Origin: CANGTU01 sp046336655
Lineage (GTDB): Bacteria > Bacteroidota > Bacteroidia > Flavobacteriales_D > Sanyastnellaceae
Reading direction: 5' to 3'
NCBI GenBank assembly: GCA_046336655.1
Contig: JBKDGH010000010.1
Location: 1 to 64,000, forward strand
DNA: 64,000 nt
The position numbers were made by a program, and so were the translations under genes. The notes beneath the pieces are model-generated. The model saw only the letters and a program-made list of their open reading frames with translations, ran no database searches and had not been told where the DNA came from. This document shows positions 41,270 to 51,100 of the stretch, one piece after another. The first letter of the stretch is position 1, and each line of letters starts with the position of its first letter.

Positions 41270-42991
41270 ATGAACACCTCCTTATCCGCAGAAGAAATTG
41301 TTCGCCGTGAGGCCCTCGAAAAACTCCGCAAAAGAGGCATAGAGCCATTTCCGGCTGCTGAGTTCATCACTACGCACACTGCACAGGAAATCAAATCGAA
41401 TTATACGGAAGGCGCCCGAGTTAAGATCGCTGGCCGATTCATGAATCAGCGCGTGATGGGCAAGGCCTCCTTCGCTGATCTCCATGACCACACCGGAAAG
41501 GTTCAGGCCTACATGAGCATGGATCAGCTTTGCCCCGGTGACGACAAGTCGTTTTACAATGAGGTCATCAGGCACCTTATCCACAACGGCGACTTCATCG
41601 GCTTAGAAGGAGTGCTTTTCACAACCCGAATGGGTGAAATATCTGTCAATGCTGACAAGGTGACCTTTCTCGCCAAATCCATTCGCCCTCTTCCGGCAAT
41701 GAAGGTGGATGCGGACGGACTGGCCCATGATGCATTCTCCGATCCCGAACTGCGCTATCGTATGCGCTATGTGGATTTGGTTGTGAACGAAAGCGTGCGG
41801 GAGACTTTTCTGAAAAGAACACGCATTCTTCAGTCCATGCGCAGTTTTTTCAATGCCAAAGGATATCTGGAAGTAGAAACACCGGTACTCCAGCCCATAC
41901 CAGGTGGTGCCGCGGCCCGGCCGTTCATCACGCATCACAACGCATTGGATGTGCCGATGTATTTGCGCATCGCCAATGAGCTTTACCTGAAAAGGTTGAT
42001 CGTCGGAGGCTTTCACGGCGTCTATGAATTCAGCCGAAACTTCCGGAATGAGGGTATGGACCGCACGCACAATCCGGAGTTCACAGTGATGGAGATCTAC
42101 GTGGCCTACAAGGATTACCACTGGATGATGGACTTTACCGAGGAAATGCTGGAAACGGTGTGCCTGGAAGTTCTTGGCACTACAGAGGTAACCATCGGCG
42201 CCCACACCATTGATTTTCGCAGGCCGTTCCGCCGCGTGAGCATGACCAATGCCATTCTTGAGCACACCGGATTTGACATTTCCGGAAAATCAGAAGATGA
42301 ACTGAGGGCATTCTGCAAGATTCAGGGCATCGACGTGAATGATACTATGGGGCGGGGAAAACTCATTGATGAGATTTTCGGCGCAACGGCAGAAGGAAAG
42401 TATATACAGCCCACATTCATTACCGACTATCCCGTGGAGATGTCTCCGCTGTGCAAGCGCCACCGGAACAATCCGGAGCTGACTGAACGCTTTGAGCTCA
42501 TGGTAAACGGAAAAGAACTCGCGAATGCGTACAGCGAGCTCAACGATCCGATCGATCAGCTCGGGCGTTTTGAAGAGCAGGTCCGCCTCATGGAACGCGG
42601 AGATGACGAGGCGATGTACATTGACCATGACTTCATCCGTGCACTGGAATACGGTATGCCTCCGACATCCGGAATGGGCATTGGCGTGGATCGTCTTGTC
42701 ATGCTGCTGACCGGAAACACCACCATCCAGGAAGTGCTTTTCTTCCCGCAAATGCGACCGGAAAAGCGTGAGTCAGGTCCTGATCTCACCGCTTTTGCGA
42801 GCGCGGGGATACCTGACGTATGGATTCCTCACCTCATCAAAGCGGGTTATGACTCGCTGGAGAAGTTTGCATCTGCAAAGCCGACGGCAGTGCATCAGAC
42901 ACTTAATGGATACCGCAAAAAGAACAAGCTGGAGATTCCCGCAGTCCAGTTGGACGAAGTACAAAGCTGGATATCCTCAGCTGGTAGCTGA
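41270..42991 (+). CDS. lysS: Lysyl-tRNA synthetase, class II
   Basis: 573 residues. The N-terminal OB-fold (about 55-150, AGRFMNQRVMGKASFADLHD) binds the anticodon. The class II core has motif 2 around FRNEGMDRTHNPEFT and motif 3 GMGIGVDRLVMLLTG near residue 465. About 70 residues follow the core, a short extra C-terminal helical domain beginning FASAGIPDVWIP; this tail is present in many Bacteroidota LysRS. A -7-like box TAAATTCG lies four bases before the ATG. Confidence 0.96.
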   Translation: MNTSLSAEEIVRREALEKLRKRGIEPFPAAEFITTHTAQEIKSNYTEGARVKIAGRFMNQRVMGKASFADLHDHTGKVQAYMSMDQLCPGDDKSFYNEVIRHLIHNGDFIGLEGVLFTTRMGEISVNADKVTFLAKSIRPLPAMKVDADGLAHDAFSDPELRYRMRYVDLVVNESVRETFLKRTRILQSMRSFFNAKGYLEVETPVLQPIPGGAAARPFITHHNALDVPMYLRIANELYLKRLIVGGFHGVYEFSRNFRNEGMDRTHNPEFTVMEIYVAYKDYHWMMDFTEEMLETVCLEVLGTTEVTIGAHTIDFRRPFRRVSMTNAILEHTGFDISGKSEDELRAFCKIQGIDVNDTMGRGKLIDEIFGATAEGKYIQPTFITDYPVEMSPLCKRHRNNPELTERFELMVNGKELANAYSELNDPIDQLGRFEEQVRLMERGDDEAMYIDHDFIRALEYGMPPTSGMGIGVDRLVMLLTGNTTIQEVLFFPQMRPEKRESGPDLTAFASAGIPDVWIPHLIKAGYDSLEKFASAKPTAVHQTLNGYRKKNKLEIPAVQLDEVQSWISSAGS

Positions 42992-43061
42992 AAGGTTTCT
43001 TGTGTCCGCGAAAAACTTTTCGTGTACCCTCTGATATTTGAATCTGAAAAGACAAACTCCT

Positions 43062-44054
43062 ATGCGCAACTTTCTGATTATCCTTCCCGCCATACTCGCT
43101 GTTGCATTTCAATCCTGCGTACCACAGCGAAAATTCGCTGAAATGGAGTCACGCAAAAAAGAGGCCGAGGCTGAAAGCGCAAGCATGAAAGCCAAAAACG
43201 AGCAACTCCAGACGAGCCTCACCGAGTGCAATTCAAAACTCGCTGTCAGCGCCAAGCAGATGGAAAAACTCCAGGCTGATACCACGCTGATCGGAAAATC
43301 CTACCGCCAGCTTCGGACGCAATACGACAAAATCAACGAACTGAATGATATTCTCTCGAATAAAAACTCGCAGATGCTGCAATTTGCCAGCGAGGAAAAC
43401 AAGAAGCTGCTCGTCGATCTGAACGCCGCGCAGGAAGCGCTTCAGGCGAAAGAAGATGTACTGAAATCACTGGAAAAAACAGTGGATGCAAAGCAGGCAG
43501 CCGTTGACAAGGCAACCGCGGAACTTCAGGATCGTGAGGCGCGCCTTGAGGAGCTGGAAGCATTGCTCAGCGCCCAGAAAGAAGCTTCTCACGCGCTTCA
43601 GCAAAAGGTGCAACAGGCCTTGCTTGGGTTTCGGGACAAAGGGCTTACGGTCACTGAAAAAGACGGCAAGGTGTATGTGAGTATGGAGGCCAAACTGCTT
43701 TTTGCCTCAGGCTCTACCACAGTTGATCCAAATGGTAAAAAGGCACTCGTAGACCTGGCCAAAGCTATTGAAAATGAAGTAGACATGGAGATCATTGTCG
43801 AAGGACACACGGATACCGATAAGATCAGCTCTGCATCCATTCCGCGCGACAACTGGGAACTCAGTGTACTGCGCGCTACTGAAGTCATCAAGATTATGAC
43901 CGCAGCCAGTAATGTGAAGCCGGCCGTGCTGACAGCTGCAGGACGCAGCGAATATCATCCTGTCAGCAGTGCTGACAAGGCCAAAAACAGAAGGATTGAA
44001 ATCATTCTTCAGCCCGACCTGAGCGAGCTTTACAAGATTATTGAAGGTCAGTAA
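43062..44054 (+). CDS. OmpA-family lipoprotein with coiled coil
   Basis: 330 residues. A lipoprotein-like signal (MRNFLIILPAILAVAFQSC, Cys19), a long charged coiled coil (about 25-185, SRKKEAEAESASMKAKNEQL), and a C-terminal OmpA peptidoglycan-binding domain with VEGHTDTDKI, NWELSVLRATEVI and AKNRRIEIILQP. It would tether the outer membrane to peptidoglycan. The TTG-initiated reading from 43038 is longer by eight residues and spoils the signal. A box GATATTTG lies 20 bases before the ATG. The stop overlaps convergent gldH by seven bases. Confidence 0.88.
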   Translation: MRNFLIILPAILAVAFQSCVPQRKFAEMESRKKEAEAESASMKAKNEQLQTSLTECNSKLAVSAKQMEKLQADTTLIGKSYRQLRTQYDKINELNDILSNKNSQMLQFASEENKKLLVDLNAAQEALQAKEDVLKSLEKTVDAKQAAVDKATAELQDREARLEELEALLSAQKEASHALQQKVQQALLGFRDKGLTVTEKDGKVYVSMEAKLLFASGSTTVDPNGKKALVDLAKAIENEVDMEIIVEGHTDTDKISSASIPRDNWELSVLRATEVIKIMTAASNVKPAVLTAAGRSEYHPVSSADKAKNRRIEIILQPDLSELYKIIEGQ

Positions 44055-44509
44055 GCGCGTGCAATGCGGAATCCCACATCATGGATTCCCTGAAGTTCAT
44101 CTTCGCGCATGGCCTGAAAGATGTTCACGCGGTAATGCCCGCGAATTGGAAACTGCACACGGGACCGGTAGAGTATTCGCTGATCATAAACCGATCCCAA
44201 TCCTGAGCCGTACCAGTTACCAAATGCGTCAGCCAGCGGACACTCAAGTGTATCCACGGATTTTTTGCCATTCGGAAATTCCAGTTCGACGAACAGGAAA
44301 AGATTGCTGTACTGATACTCCTCTCCGTTGCGCAGATTGATGTAGAGGTTGTGCAAAGCCACGGTGTCCTCCATGTCAAACTCGAAATGCAATGCCTCAT
44401 CAGCAGGCCATGACCCTCCCTCCAAGGGCAACGATTGGTCGTAGACCCTCTTTTCGTCACAGCCCGCTAAAAGGGCGATGCAAAGGAGGAGAGCAAGCGA
44501 CATTCTCAT
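44048..44509 (-). CDS. gldH: Gliding motility lipoprotein GldH
   Basis: 153 residues with a lipobox LAGC (Cys17) and the GldH-type body: YDQSLPLEGGSWPADEALHF, FDMEDTVALHNLYINLRNGE, then EYQYSNLFLFVELEFPNGKK and PLADAFGNWYGSGLGSVYDQ. GldH is required for gliding and chitin use in Flavobacterium and contributes to T9SS function. The start at 44509 forms an ATGA overlap with ricT, a gene order typical of Bacteroidota. Confidence 0.9.
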   Translation of the reverse strand: MRMSLALLLCIALLAGCDEKRVYDQSLPLEGGSWPADEALHFEFDMEDTVALHNLYINLRNGEEYQYSNLFLFVELEFPNGKKSVDTLECPLADAFGNWYGSGLGSVYDQRILYRSRVQFPIRGHYRVNIFQAMREDELQGIHDVGFRIARAY

Positions 44510-45909
44510 TGCCCTTCACCTCCCTTTGGTTCACTGGCAGGGCCCTCACGACGCGGACCTCTTGGCTTATTCCTGTTCGGCCTGGGCCCTCCTCCGCGCT
44601 CATTTTGCGGCCCGCCTTCGCGGTTCTGCTGAGGGGGGCGCGGTGTATTATGACGGTTCGGATTCTCTGGTCGATCCTTCCGCTCGCCCCTCGGCGGGCG
44701 CTGACCGGCTGGCTTTTGCCCACCCTGGGGCGCGGCCCCGCCTTCTTTCGGAGCTTCGTCTCTTCCCGGGCGTTTATTGTCCCGGCCCTTGTTCCTTCCA
44801 CCGCGTGACTGCGGCTTTCTGCGCTTGTCGAATCGGGTAAGGCTGTCTTGCCCCACCACCTCTGCAAAGTCAACTTCTTTAGGCGTTTCTTCCTGCGTAA
44901 AGAACTCCTCTACGTCGCCAATTTCTTCGCCCTTGCGGTTCTTTTCAATGATTTCGTGAACAGCCTCCACAGATAGCACAAAGGGCGACTCCCCGGGCTG
45001 ATTGTCGTATACGTACACCATCTGACGCCTGAAAATATCGGTCTTCAGATGCAGTGCAATGCCTTTCGGTAGTTTTAGTTTGATGTTTGGAGACGGCAGT
45101 CCTCGAAGCGCTTCCACATACTGGTCGAGTTCATAATTCAGGCAACACTTCAACTTGCCGCATTGTCCGGCAAGTTTCGCAGGATTCAGCGAAAGCTGCT
45201 GATAACGCGCCGCGCTGGTGGATACCGCCCGGAAATCGGTGAGCCAGGTGGAACAGCACAGCTCACGGCCGCACGAGCCTATACCTCCAAGGCGTCCGGC
45301 TTCTACGCGCAGCCCGATCTGGCGCATTTCAATTTTCACACGAAATGTCTCCGCATACCTTCGAATCAACTCGCGAAAATCGACGCGGTCATCCGCTGTG
45401 TAGAAAAACGTCGCCTTTGTTTTATCTCCCTGATACTCCACATCGCTGATCTTCATCTGAAGATTCAAACTGCGGGCAATTTCCCGCGAGCGCATCATGG
45501 TTTCCTTTTCGAAAAGTCGCGCCTCATGCCATTTCGCGATATCTCCGTCGGTTGCTTTGCGGAGCACTTTTTTCAGTTCGTAGTTATCCCGGATTTCCTT
45601 TTTTCTCATCTGAACCTTCACAAGTTCACCAGAAAGAGAAACTACCCCTACATCATAGCCCGGAGAAACATCCACCACCACCACATCACCCTGGAACAAT
45701 TCCAGGCCCGTCCCATTGCGGTAAAATGCTTTCCGGCTGTTCTTAAACCTCACTTCAACCACATCGAATGCTTTCTGACCATCGGCCAAAGGCACGCCGG
45801 AAAGCCAGTCAAACACATCGAGCTTGTTGCATCCGTATGTGCCACAGGCTCCGTTATTCTTGCAGCCTGCGGGCAGGCCGTTTCCTGTACTGCATGATGA
45901 ACATCCCAT
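44506..45909 (-). CDS. ricT: RicT/PSP1-domain protein with long basic low-complexity tail
   Basis: 467 residues from the ATG at 45909 (MGCSSCSTGNG). A cysteine-rich N-terminus (about ten Cys in the first 40 residues) precedes the PSP1 domain, which has the usual LRVEAGRLGGIGSCGRELCC and AKLAGQCGKLKCCLNYELDQ with further cysteines that can bind metal. In Bacillus, RicT (YaaT) belongs to the Y-complex, which uses Fe-S clusters and acts on RNA processing. The last 110 residues are low complexity, rich in Arg, Gly, Pro, Asn and Gln, without hydrophobic core. Located after holB and coupled to gldH. Confidence 0.88.
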   Translation of the reverse strand: MGCSSCSTGNGLPAGCKNNGACGTYGCNKLDVFDWLSGVPLADGQKAFDVVEVRFKNSRKAFYRNGTGLELFQGDVVVVDVSPGYDVGVVSLSGELVKVQMRKKEIRDNYELKKVLRKATDGDIAKWHEARLFEKETMMRSREIARSLNLQMKISDVEYQGDKTKATFFYTADDRVDFRELIRRYAETFRVKIEMRQIGLRVEAGRLGGIGSCGRELCCSTWLTDFRAVSTSAARYQQLSLNPAKLAGQCGKLKCCLNYELDQYVEALRGLPSPNIKLKLPKGIALHLKTDIFRRQMVYVYDNQPGESPFVLSVEAVHEIIEKNRKGEEIGDVEEFFTQEETPKEVDFAEVVGQDSLTRFDKRRKPQSRGGRNKGRDNKRPGRDEAPKEGGAAPQGGQKPAGQRPPRGERKDRPENPNRHNTPRPPQQNREGGPQNERGGGPRPNRNKPRGPRREGPASEPKGGEGQ

Positions 45910-45989
45910 ATCTCTCTGTCCTCTATATGTGTAATGACCGATGACCACCACCAGTCAATGAAATTCAAAGGTAATGAAGTAACGCGGGC

Positions 45990-47123
45990 TCACTGAGGAG
46001 TCCTCATCAGCATTCTGTGGACTTTCAGCGAGAGATCCATCAGAACCATTTTGGAGTTGACATTGCGGGAAATGTCCAGATGGGCCTTGCCAAACTCCGA
46101 CATCAGGTCTTCCGCATTGAGGTCATTGATGAATCGCGAAAACTTCTTACTAAACTCTGCCTCTCCCTCGTTGAGTCGGGTAAGACCGGGACCAGCATAG
46201 TTAAGGACGATATTCTGGCGCACCTGCTCGAGGGCGTACAGCATGAACTGCTTTTGTTCCTCTCTGGTCCAGTCGCTCAGTGTATTGACCCAGGACGTGA
46301 TTTCACCCATGCTCCGCCTGTAGCAAGCCCGCATCCAGGTCTGAAACAGCTCCGCAGTATCACTGCCGTCGTCCTCCTCATCAGCCATCGACTTTGCTCT
46401 CCACCAATTGCCCGCAGAATAGTGCGCAATAGCCTTTGCCCGTTCTGCGGCTACGCCACGCCTCATCAGATGATGAGCGATCAAATCATCGCTTAGCCTG
46501 TTCACGCGCATCACCTGAACCCGTGACATTACCGTGGGCAGTATCTGATCGGCCTGATTCGCGACAAGAAAAAACAGCGTGTTTTCGGGTGGCTCCTCAA
46601 GTACTTTGAGCAGCTTATTTGCAGTTTCTACTTTGATGAGCTCTGCCATCCAGATCACCATGATCTTCAGCGGACTCTCAAAACCCTTCATACTTACCTT
46701 CCGAATGATAGAAAGCGCTTCCCGCACGGAAAAAATGCCTTGTTTACCCTCATTGCCTATCACAGAGAACCAATAATCACTGTCCATGTAGGGCTGGTTA
46801 AGTGCGGCATCCCTGAACTCGGGAAGAAAATCATCTGAAATCGATGGATTGCCGCTCGGCCCTTTATTGATAATGGGAAACGAAAAAAGGAGGTCCGCGT
46901 ACTGCAGCGAACTTACCTTTTTACAAGCAGGGCATTGTCCGCATGAGTCCGTTTCGGTCTTGTTCGGGCAAAAAAGAAACTGCGCGTAAGCGAGAGCCAA
47001 TGCCAGATTTCCGCTTCCCTCAGGCCCGTCAAAAAGCTGCGCGTGCGCCACACGCCCTTCACGGTGCGCTCCGATGAGGCGGGATGCCACCTCTTCCTGA
47101 CCTATGCAATCACGAAACATCAT
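45990..47123 (-). CDS. holB: DNA polymerase III subunit delta prime
   Basis: 377 residues of the clamp-loader AAA+ type. Opening FRDCIGQEEVASRLIGAHRE, then AHAQLFDGPEGSGN (degenerate P-loop with Asn in place of the Lys, as expected for delta prime) and a zinc module with four cysteines, C-x8-C-x2-C-x2-C in FCPNKTETDSCGQCPACK. Later VLEEPPENTLFFLV is the conserved sensor region. It loads the sliding clamp together with tau and delta. The downstream gene is ricT. Confidence 0.92.
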   Translation of the reverse strand: MMFRDCIGQEEVASRLIGAHREGRVAHAQLFDGPEGSGNLALALAYAQFLFCPNKTETDSCGQCPACKKVSSLQYADLLFSFPIINKGPSGNPSISDDFLPEFRDAALNQPYMDSDYWFSVIGNEGKQGIFSVREALSIIRKVSMKGFESPLKIMVIWMAELIKVETANKLLKVLEEPPENTLFFLVANQADQILPTVMSRVQVMRVNRLSDDLIAHHLMRRGVAAERAKAIAHYSAGNWWRAKSMADEEDDGSDTAELFQTWMRACYRRSMGEITSWVNTLSDWTREEQKQFMLYALEQVRQNIVLNYAGPGLTRLNEGEAEFSKKFSRFINDLNAEDLMSEFGKAHLDISRNVNSKMVLMDLSLKVHRMLMRTPQ

Positions 47124-47149
47124 GGTTTAAACGGGGGCCGAAGATAGGG

Positions 47150-47821
47150 TCAACCGCTGAGCAACTCCATGAGCACCGGAAGCGATTTGATTTCCCGCTG
47201 AATACCCAGATGACCGAGCAGGTATCTGGACAAATCCGTCAGCAGCGCCCGACGGAAAGCCACCGTCCAGTTCACTTCGCGGAACTCCATATACACTGAA
47301 GCAGACGATAGCGCAATCCACTCCGGACTCTCCTCGCTTTGAAAAAGCGATGAGACTGCATGCGGAGAGTCAGAGGAGGGGTCGAGTCCGTAAATACGGC
47401 TGAGCGACATAAGAAACCAGACCGGAAAATTCCGCACCCGGTCCTCTGCATCGAGCAGGGACAGGGCCTGGCTCAAAAAATCATACAACTCATCATTGAT
47501 GTAATCTTCCTCTAATGTGCGATACAGGACTTCAGCAATAAAAATTGCGATGGATGATTTTCCGGGATCTGCAGGAATGTGATGGTGCGGGTTGATCAGC
47601 GCCGGAGACGAAAGAGAAAAAACGGACTTTCCGGTCTGTAGTGAAGTCGCAAATGAAATTTCAGAAAGGGGCTGAAACAGCGTCCCTGCAGGCTTCTTGG
47701 CACCCCCACGGCGCACTATGAACACCTTCAGTCCGTAGCCGCGCACGAAAATCCGGCTCACCGACGATTTGTCAGAATGCGGAAGCGAATGGATCACAAT
47801 TCCGGTAACCTGCTCTTGCAC
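47150..47821 (-). CDS. recO: DNA repair protein RecO
   Basis: 223 residues. The N-terminal OB fold opens with TGIVIHSLPHSDKSSVSRIF, and the helical C-terminal part contains EVLYRTLEEDYINDELYDFL. RecO works with RecR to load RecA on SSB-coated DNA. It has no cysteine at all, so it lacks the zinc-finger of many RecO proteins, as is common in Bacteroidota. It is followed on the same strand by holB after 26 bases. Confidence 0.88.
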   Translation of the reverse strand: MQEQVTGIVIHSLPHSDKSSVSRIFVRGYGLKVFIVRRGGAKKPAGTLFQPLSEISFATSLQTGKSVFSLSSPALINPHHHIPADPGKSSIAIFIAEVLYRTLEEDYINDELYDFLSQALSLLDAEDRVRNFPVWFLMSLSRIYGLDPSSDSPHAVSSLFQSEESPEWIALSSASVYMEFREVNWTVAFRRALLTDLSRYLLGHLGIQREIKSLPVLMELLSG

Positions 47822-47867
47822 AATACCAAGTTCACAATGAGAAGTTCAAATCTCCGAAGTATTTGAG

Positions 47868-47898
47868 TTTGAACACGAAAAGATTCTGCGCACTTTTG
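47868..47898 (+). promoter_or_regulatory. Promoter candidate for the 48 kb intergenic RNA
   Basis: TTTG at 47868-47871, 19 bases, then CACTTTTG at 47891-47898, which matches TAnnTTTG at all but the first base. The spacing is right for Bacteroidota. Transcription would start near 47905. Confidence 0.45.
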
Positions 47899-47904
47899 GG
47901 TACA

Positions 47905-48017
47905 ACCACCCGAAGCAATCGTTTCGCATATACATGCTAAAAGCACATCGCTCTTCGGAGCGGTGTATGTTTAAAGTTAGGTTAGGCAGGGCAGTCCGTG
48001 TGGCTGCCCTGTTCTTT
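47905..48017 (+). ncRNA. Possible small RNA or attenuated leader
   Basis: Between a plausible promoter and a terminator lies about 113 bases with no open frame of note. It contains a nine-base-pair stem (ACATCGCTC at 47945-47953, GAGCGGTGT at 47958-47966) capped by a C(TTCG)G tetraloop, the extra-stable UUCG type, and a smaller hairpin earlier. It ends in the terminator below. It could be an independent small RNA or the 5' leader of the large T9SS cargo gene at 48113. No known family recognised. Confidence 0.35.
47987..48017 (+). terminator. Intrinsic terminator in the intergenic region before the T9SS cargo
   Basis: CAGGGCAG (47987-47994) pairs with CTGCCCTG (48004-48011), loop of nine bases, followed by TTCTTTTT. 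It lies 96 bases before the cargo ATG and there is no plus-strand gene upstream for it to end, so it must end a non-coding transcript or act as an attenuator. Confidence 0.7.
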
Positions 48018-48112
48018 TTGACGAATTCGAAACCCTTTTTTCTTTCAGCACGTAAGAGTCGTCTGAACGGGCTTCAACCCGCTCGGAAAACACACCCTAT
48101 AAACTCATCTGA

Positions 48113-51100
48113 ATGAAAATGAAAAATGCTATTTACACTGCCGCCCTGCTGTTTCTCAGCGTGGCAGCCACAGCTCAGACTCCGGGCGGCGTATCCTCGG
48201 GGTTGGTCACCTGGCTCAAGGCTAATCAAGGTACGAACGGCATTAATGACGGCGATCCGGTTTCCGTATGGAATGATCAAAGTCCGTCGGCCAATCACGC
48301 TGTACAATCAGTTGCCGGCGCACGTCCGCTCTTTTACAGCTCCGCGATCAACGGCAACGCGGCCATTGAATTCAACGGAGGAGCCCGCTTTCTGAGCCTG
48401 AGCCTTTCTGCTATCAGCAATTCCCAGTACACCATCATTGCGGTGGTGCGCAGGAACTCGCCTGGTTCCAATCAGTACTTCCTTGGTGTTCAGCAAGCCT
48501 CTCCAATCGGAATGCACCTTGGTTACCGCCAGAACAACTCCCTGCGCCTGTTTGACAACTTAATCTCTGCTAATGCAACCGTAACTAACTTCAGCTCAAC
48601 CAACGAAACGTCGGCCATCGTAATAGGCTCCCTCAGCGCCGCCTCCGGCAGATCAATTACAGAGGTTAAAAACGGCATCACAATCTCCGGGACACATCCA
48701 AATAAATCCATGGTGGTATTCACCGGAATGGGAGCAATTGGCCGCGGACACTCCATAAACGGACTAAGCGGCCAGGTGGCGGAAATCATCGTGTACAACC
48801 GTGCGCTCACTGCTGCAGAGACCCGGCAGATTCAGACCTATCTCTCCGTGAAGTACGCCCTGACCATTCCTGTCGCATCCCACCTTTATTTTCCATACGG
48901 CAGCTTCGCGAATGATCTCGCTGGCGTGGGCCGCGACCTTATCGGTCAGGGTCTGATTCAAACTGAAGGAGCCAGCGAAAGCTCCGACAACATCTTGAAA
49001 GTATCTAATCCATCCAGCCTCGATGACGGAGATTACTGGATTGCTGGTAACGACGATGGTGCCCAGGTATTTTCTGCATACTCCGGCAGCAACTGCGCGA
49101 TTACCAAGCTCTTCAGCAGAACATGGCGTGCAGCTGAAACCGGCGACGTAGGAAGCCTTTCGCTTCGCTTCGACGCTGCTGCACTCAGCTCAAATCCCTC
49201 GGAGATTCTCCTGCTTGTGGATCGCGACAACGACGGGTTCAACGATGAGGACCCGATTGAGGGCGTGTACAACGCACCGTTCATCACGTTCAACAACGTG
49301 AACATACGCAACGGCCAGCGCTTCACGCTTGCAGAAGGGATAGCTAACTGGTATGCTGTAGTGAGCGGCTCTGCCTCTGGCCCTATCTGGGCAAAAACAC
49401 CCTCAGGCACTCCGCAGGCAGTAACGAGCTGGTGCAGTCGCGTGGGTGTGACCATCCAGCCGGGTGTAAGTGTAACGTCAGCATCATCCATTACATGCAA
49501 GAGCTTCACCATTCATTCCGGCGCACAATTCACCCGAAACGCCGGTAACCTGACGGTTCGGGAAGCATTTACTGTCAACGGTTCGTTCAATCCCGGTAAT
49601 GGCACAGTCTATTTCAATGGCACCGAAACACAGGTCATCGGGGGAACAGCCAACGTTGAATTCAATAACCTTCAGATCAACAATCCAGGAGGTGTTGACG
49701 TGCAGTGCGCATCACTTGGCATGCGTCGCCAACTACAGATCAATAACGGAATATTTAACACCAACGATAAGTTGACCCTGCTTTCTGGAGACACGTTTCA
49801 AGGTAGTATTGGCCCGCTCACCACCGGAGATCTCATCGGAGATGTTACAATCCAGCGTCACCACCAGGCTGCTGCAAATGGTTGGGTAAATCTCGCCTCT
49901 CCGATTCAGAGTACCACCATCCATGACTGGAATGATGATCTGATTACCTCGGGATTTCCGGGCTCTGATTTCCCGACATACGGCATGAACAATGTTCAGT
50001 GGTACAATGAAACAGTGTCCGGCAACTTAAATAACGGATTTGTAGGTGCCACAGGACTTGGCAACAACACAGGTGACCTCCGTGGATTCTTTGCCTACAT
50101 GAATAGCGGCACCATGTCACTTGACGTGAGCGGCACCATTTTCAAAGGCAATACCAACCTTCCCGTGAGCTACACCAATACCGGCAATCCGCTCGCAGAC
50201 GGCTGGAGCCTGGTAGCCAATCCGTACCCTTCTGCCATTGACTGGGATGCAGCCGGCTGGACAAAGACCAACATAGACAATGCCGTGTATGTGTGGGATG
50301 CCAAAACCGGTCAATATGCCACCTATGTGAATGGGGTAAGCAATAACGGTGGAGGTCGCTTCATTCCGAGCAGCCAGTCCTTCTTTGTCATGGCCAACGG
50401 GGCCTCACCTGTGCTTGCCATCTCTGAAAATGTGAAGTCGAGCAATCAGGGCAGATTTAAAAACCTCGAGCAACCCGCAGGTATATTCACCCTCACACTC
50501 GACAACGGTAAGCAAAAGGACCAGGCTACGCTCGCATTTGATTACAGTGCTTCCCTGAAATTCGATGCCACAACAGACGCTTACAAGCTCACCAATCCAC
50601 TCCAGCCCGCCAACTTTCTGGCGTTGCTCGACGAAACGGGTGTGGAGTACTCGATTCAGACTGTGGGCCAGATTACTGAAGAAACAATCATTCCATTGCG
50701 CATGTACGGAGTTCTTCCCGGCGACTTTGAACTCTCCTGGAGCTCTCTGCCGGAATGGGCACCGGAGTACCAGTTCTATCTGGAAAACACCTACACCGGC
50801 CAACTCATCCCAATGAACCGAGTGAAGGCAATTCGTCTTTACCTCGGGGATGAAGCGTCACCGACCAACGAATGGCAAATCAGAATCACTCGCTCTGCGA
50901 TCGGAACCACCGAAGATGCAATTCACGTAACAGGACGGGTGGATGAATCAGGAGTGACCCTTCTGCTGGCGGAGACCTTGGAAGCCGAACTCGAAATCCG
51001 GGTATGGAATATGGTCGGACAACTCGTTGCTCCTGCTGCCCGCGGCAACTTTTCATCAGGACGCATTGTGATCGACTGTGGGGGATTTGCAGGACCCTGT

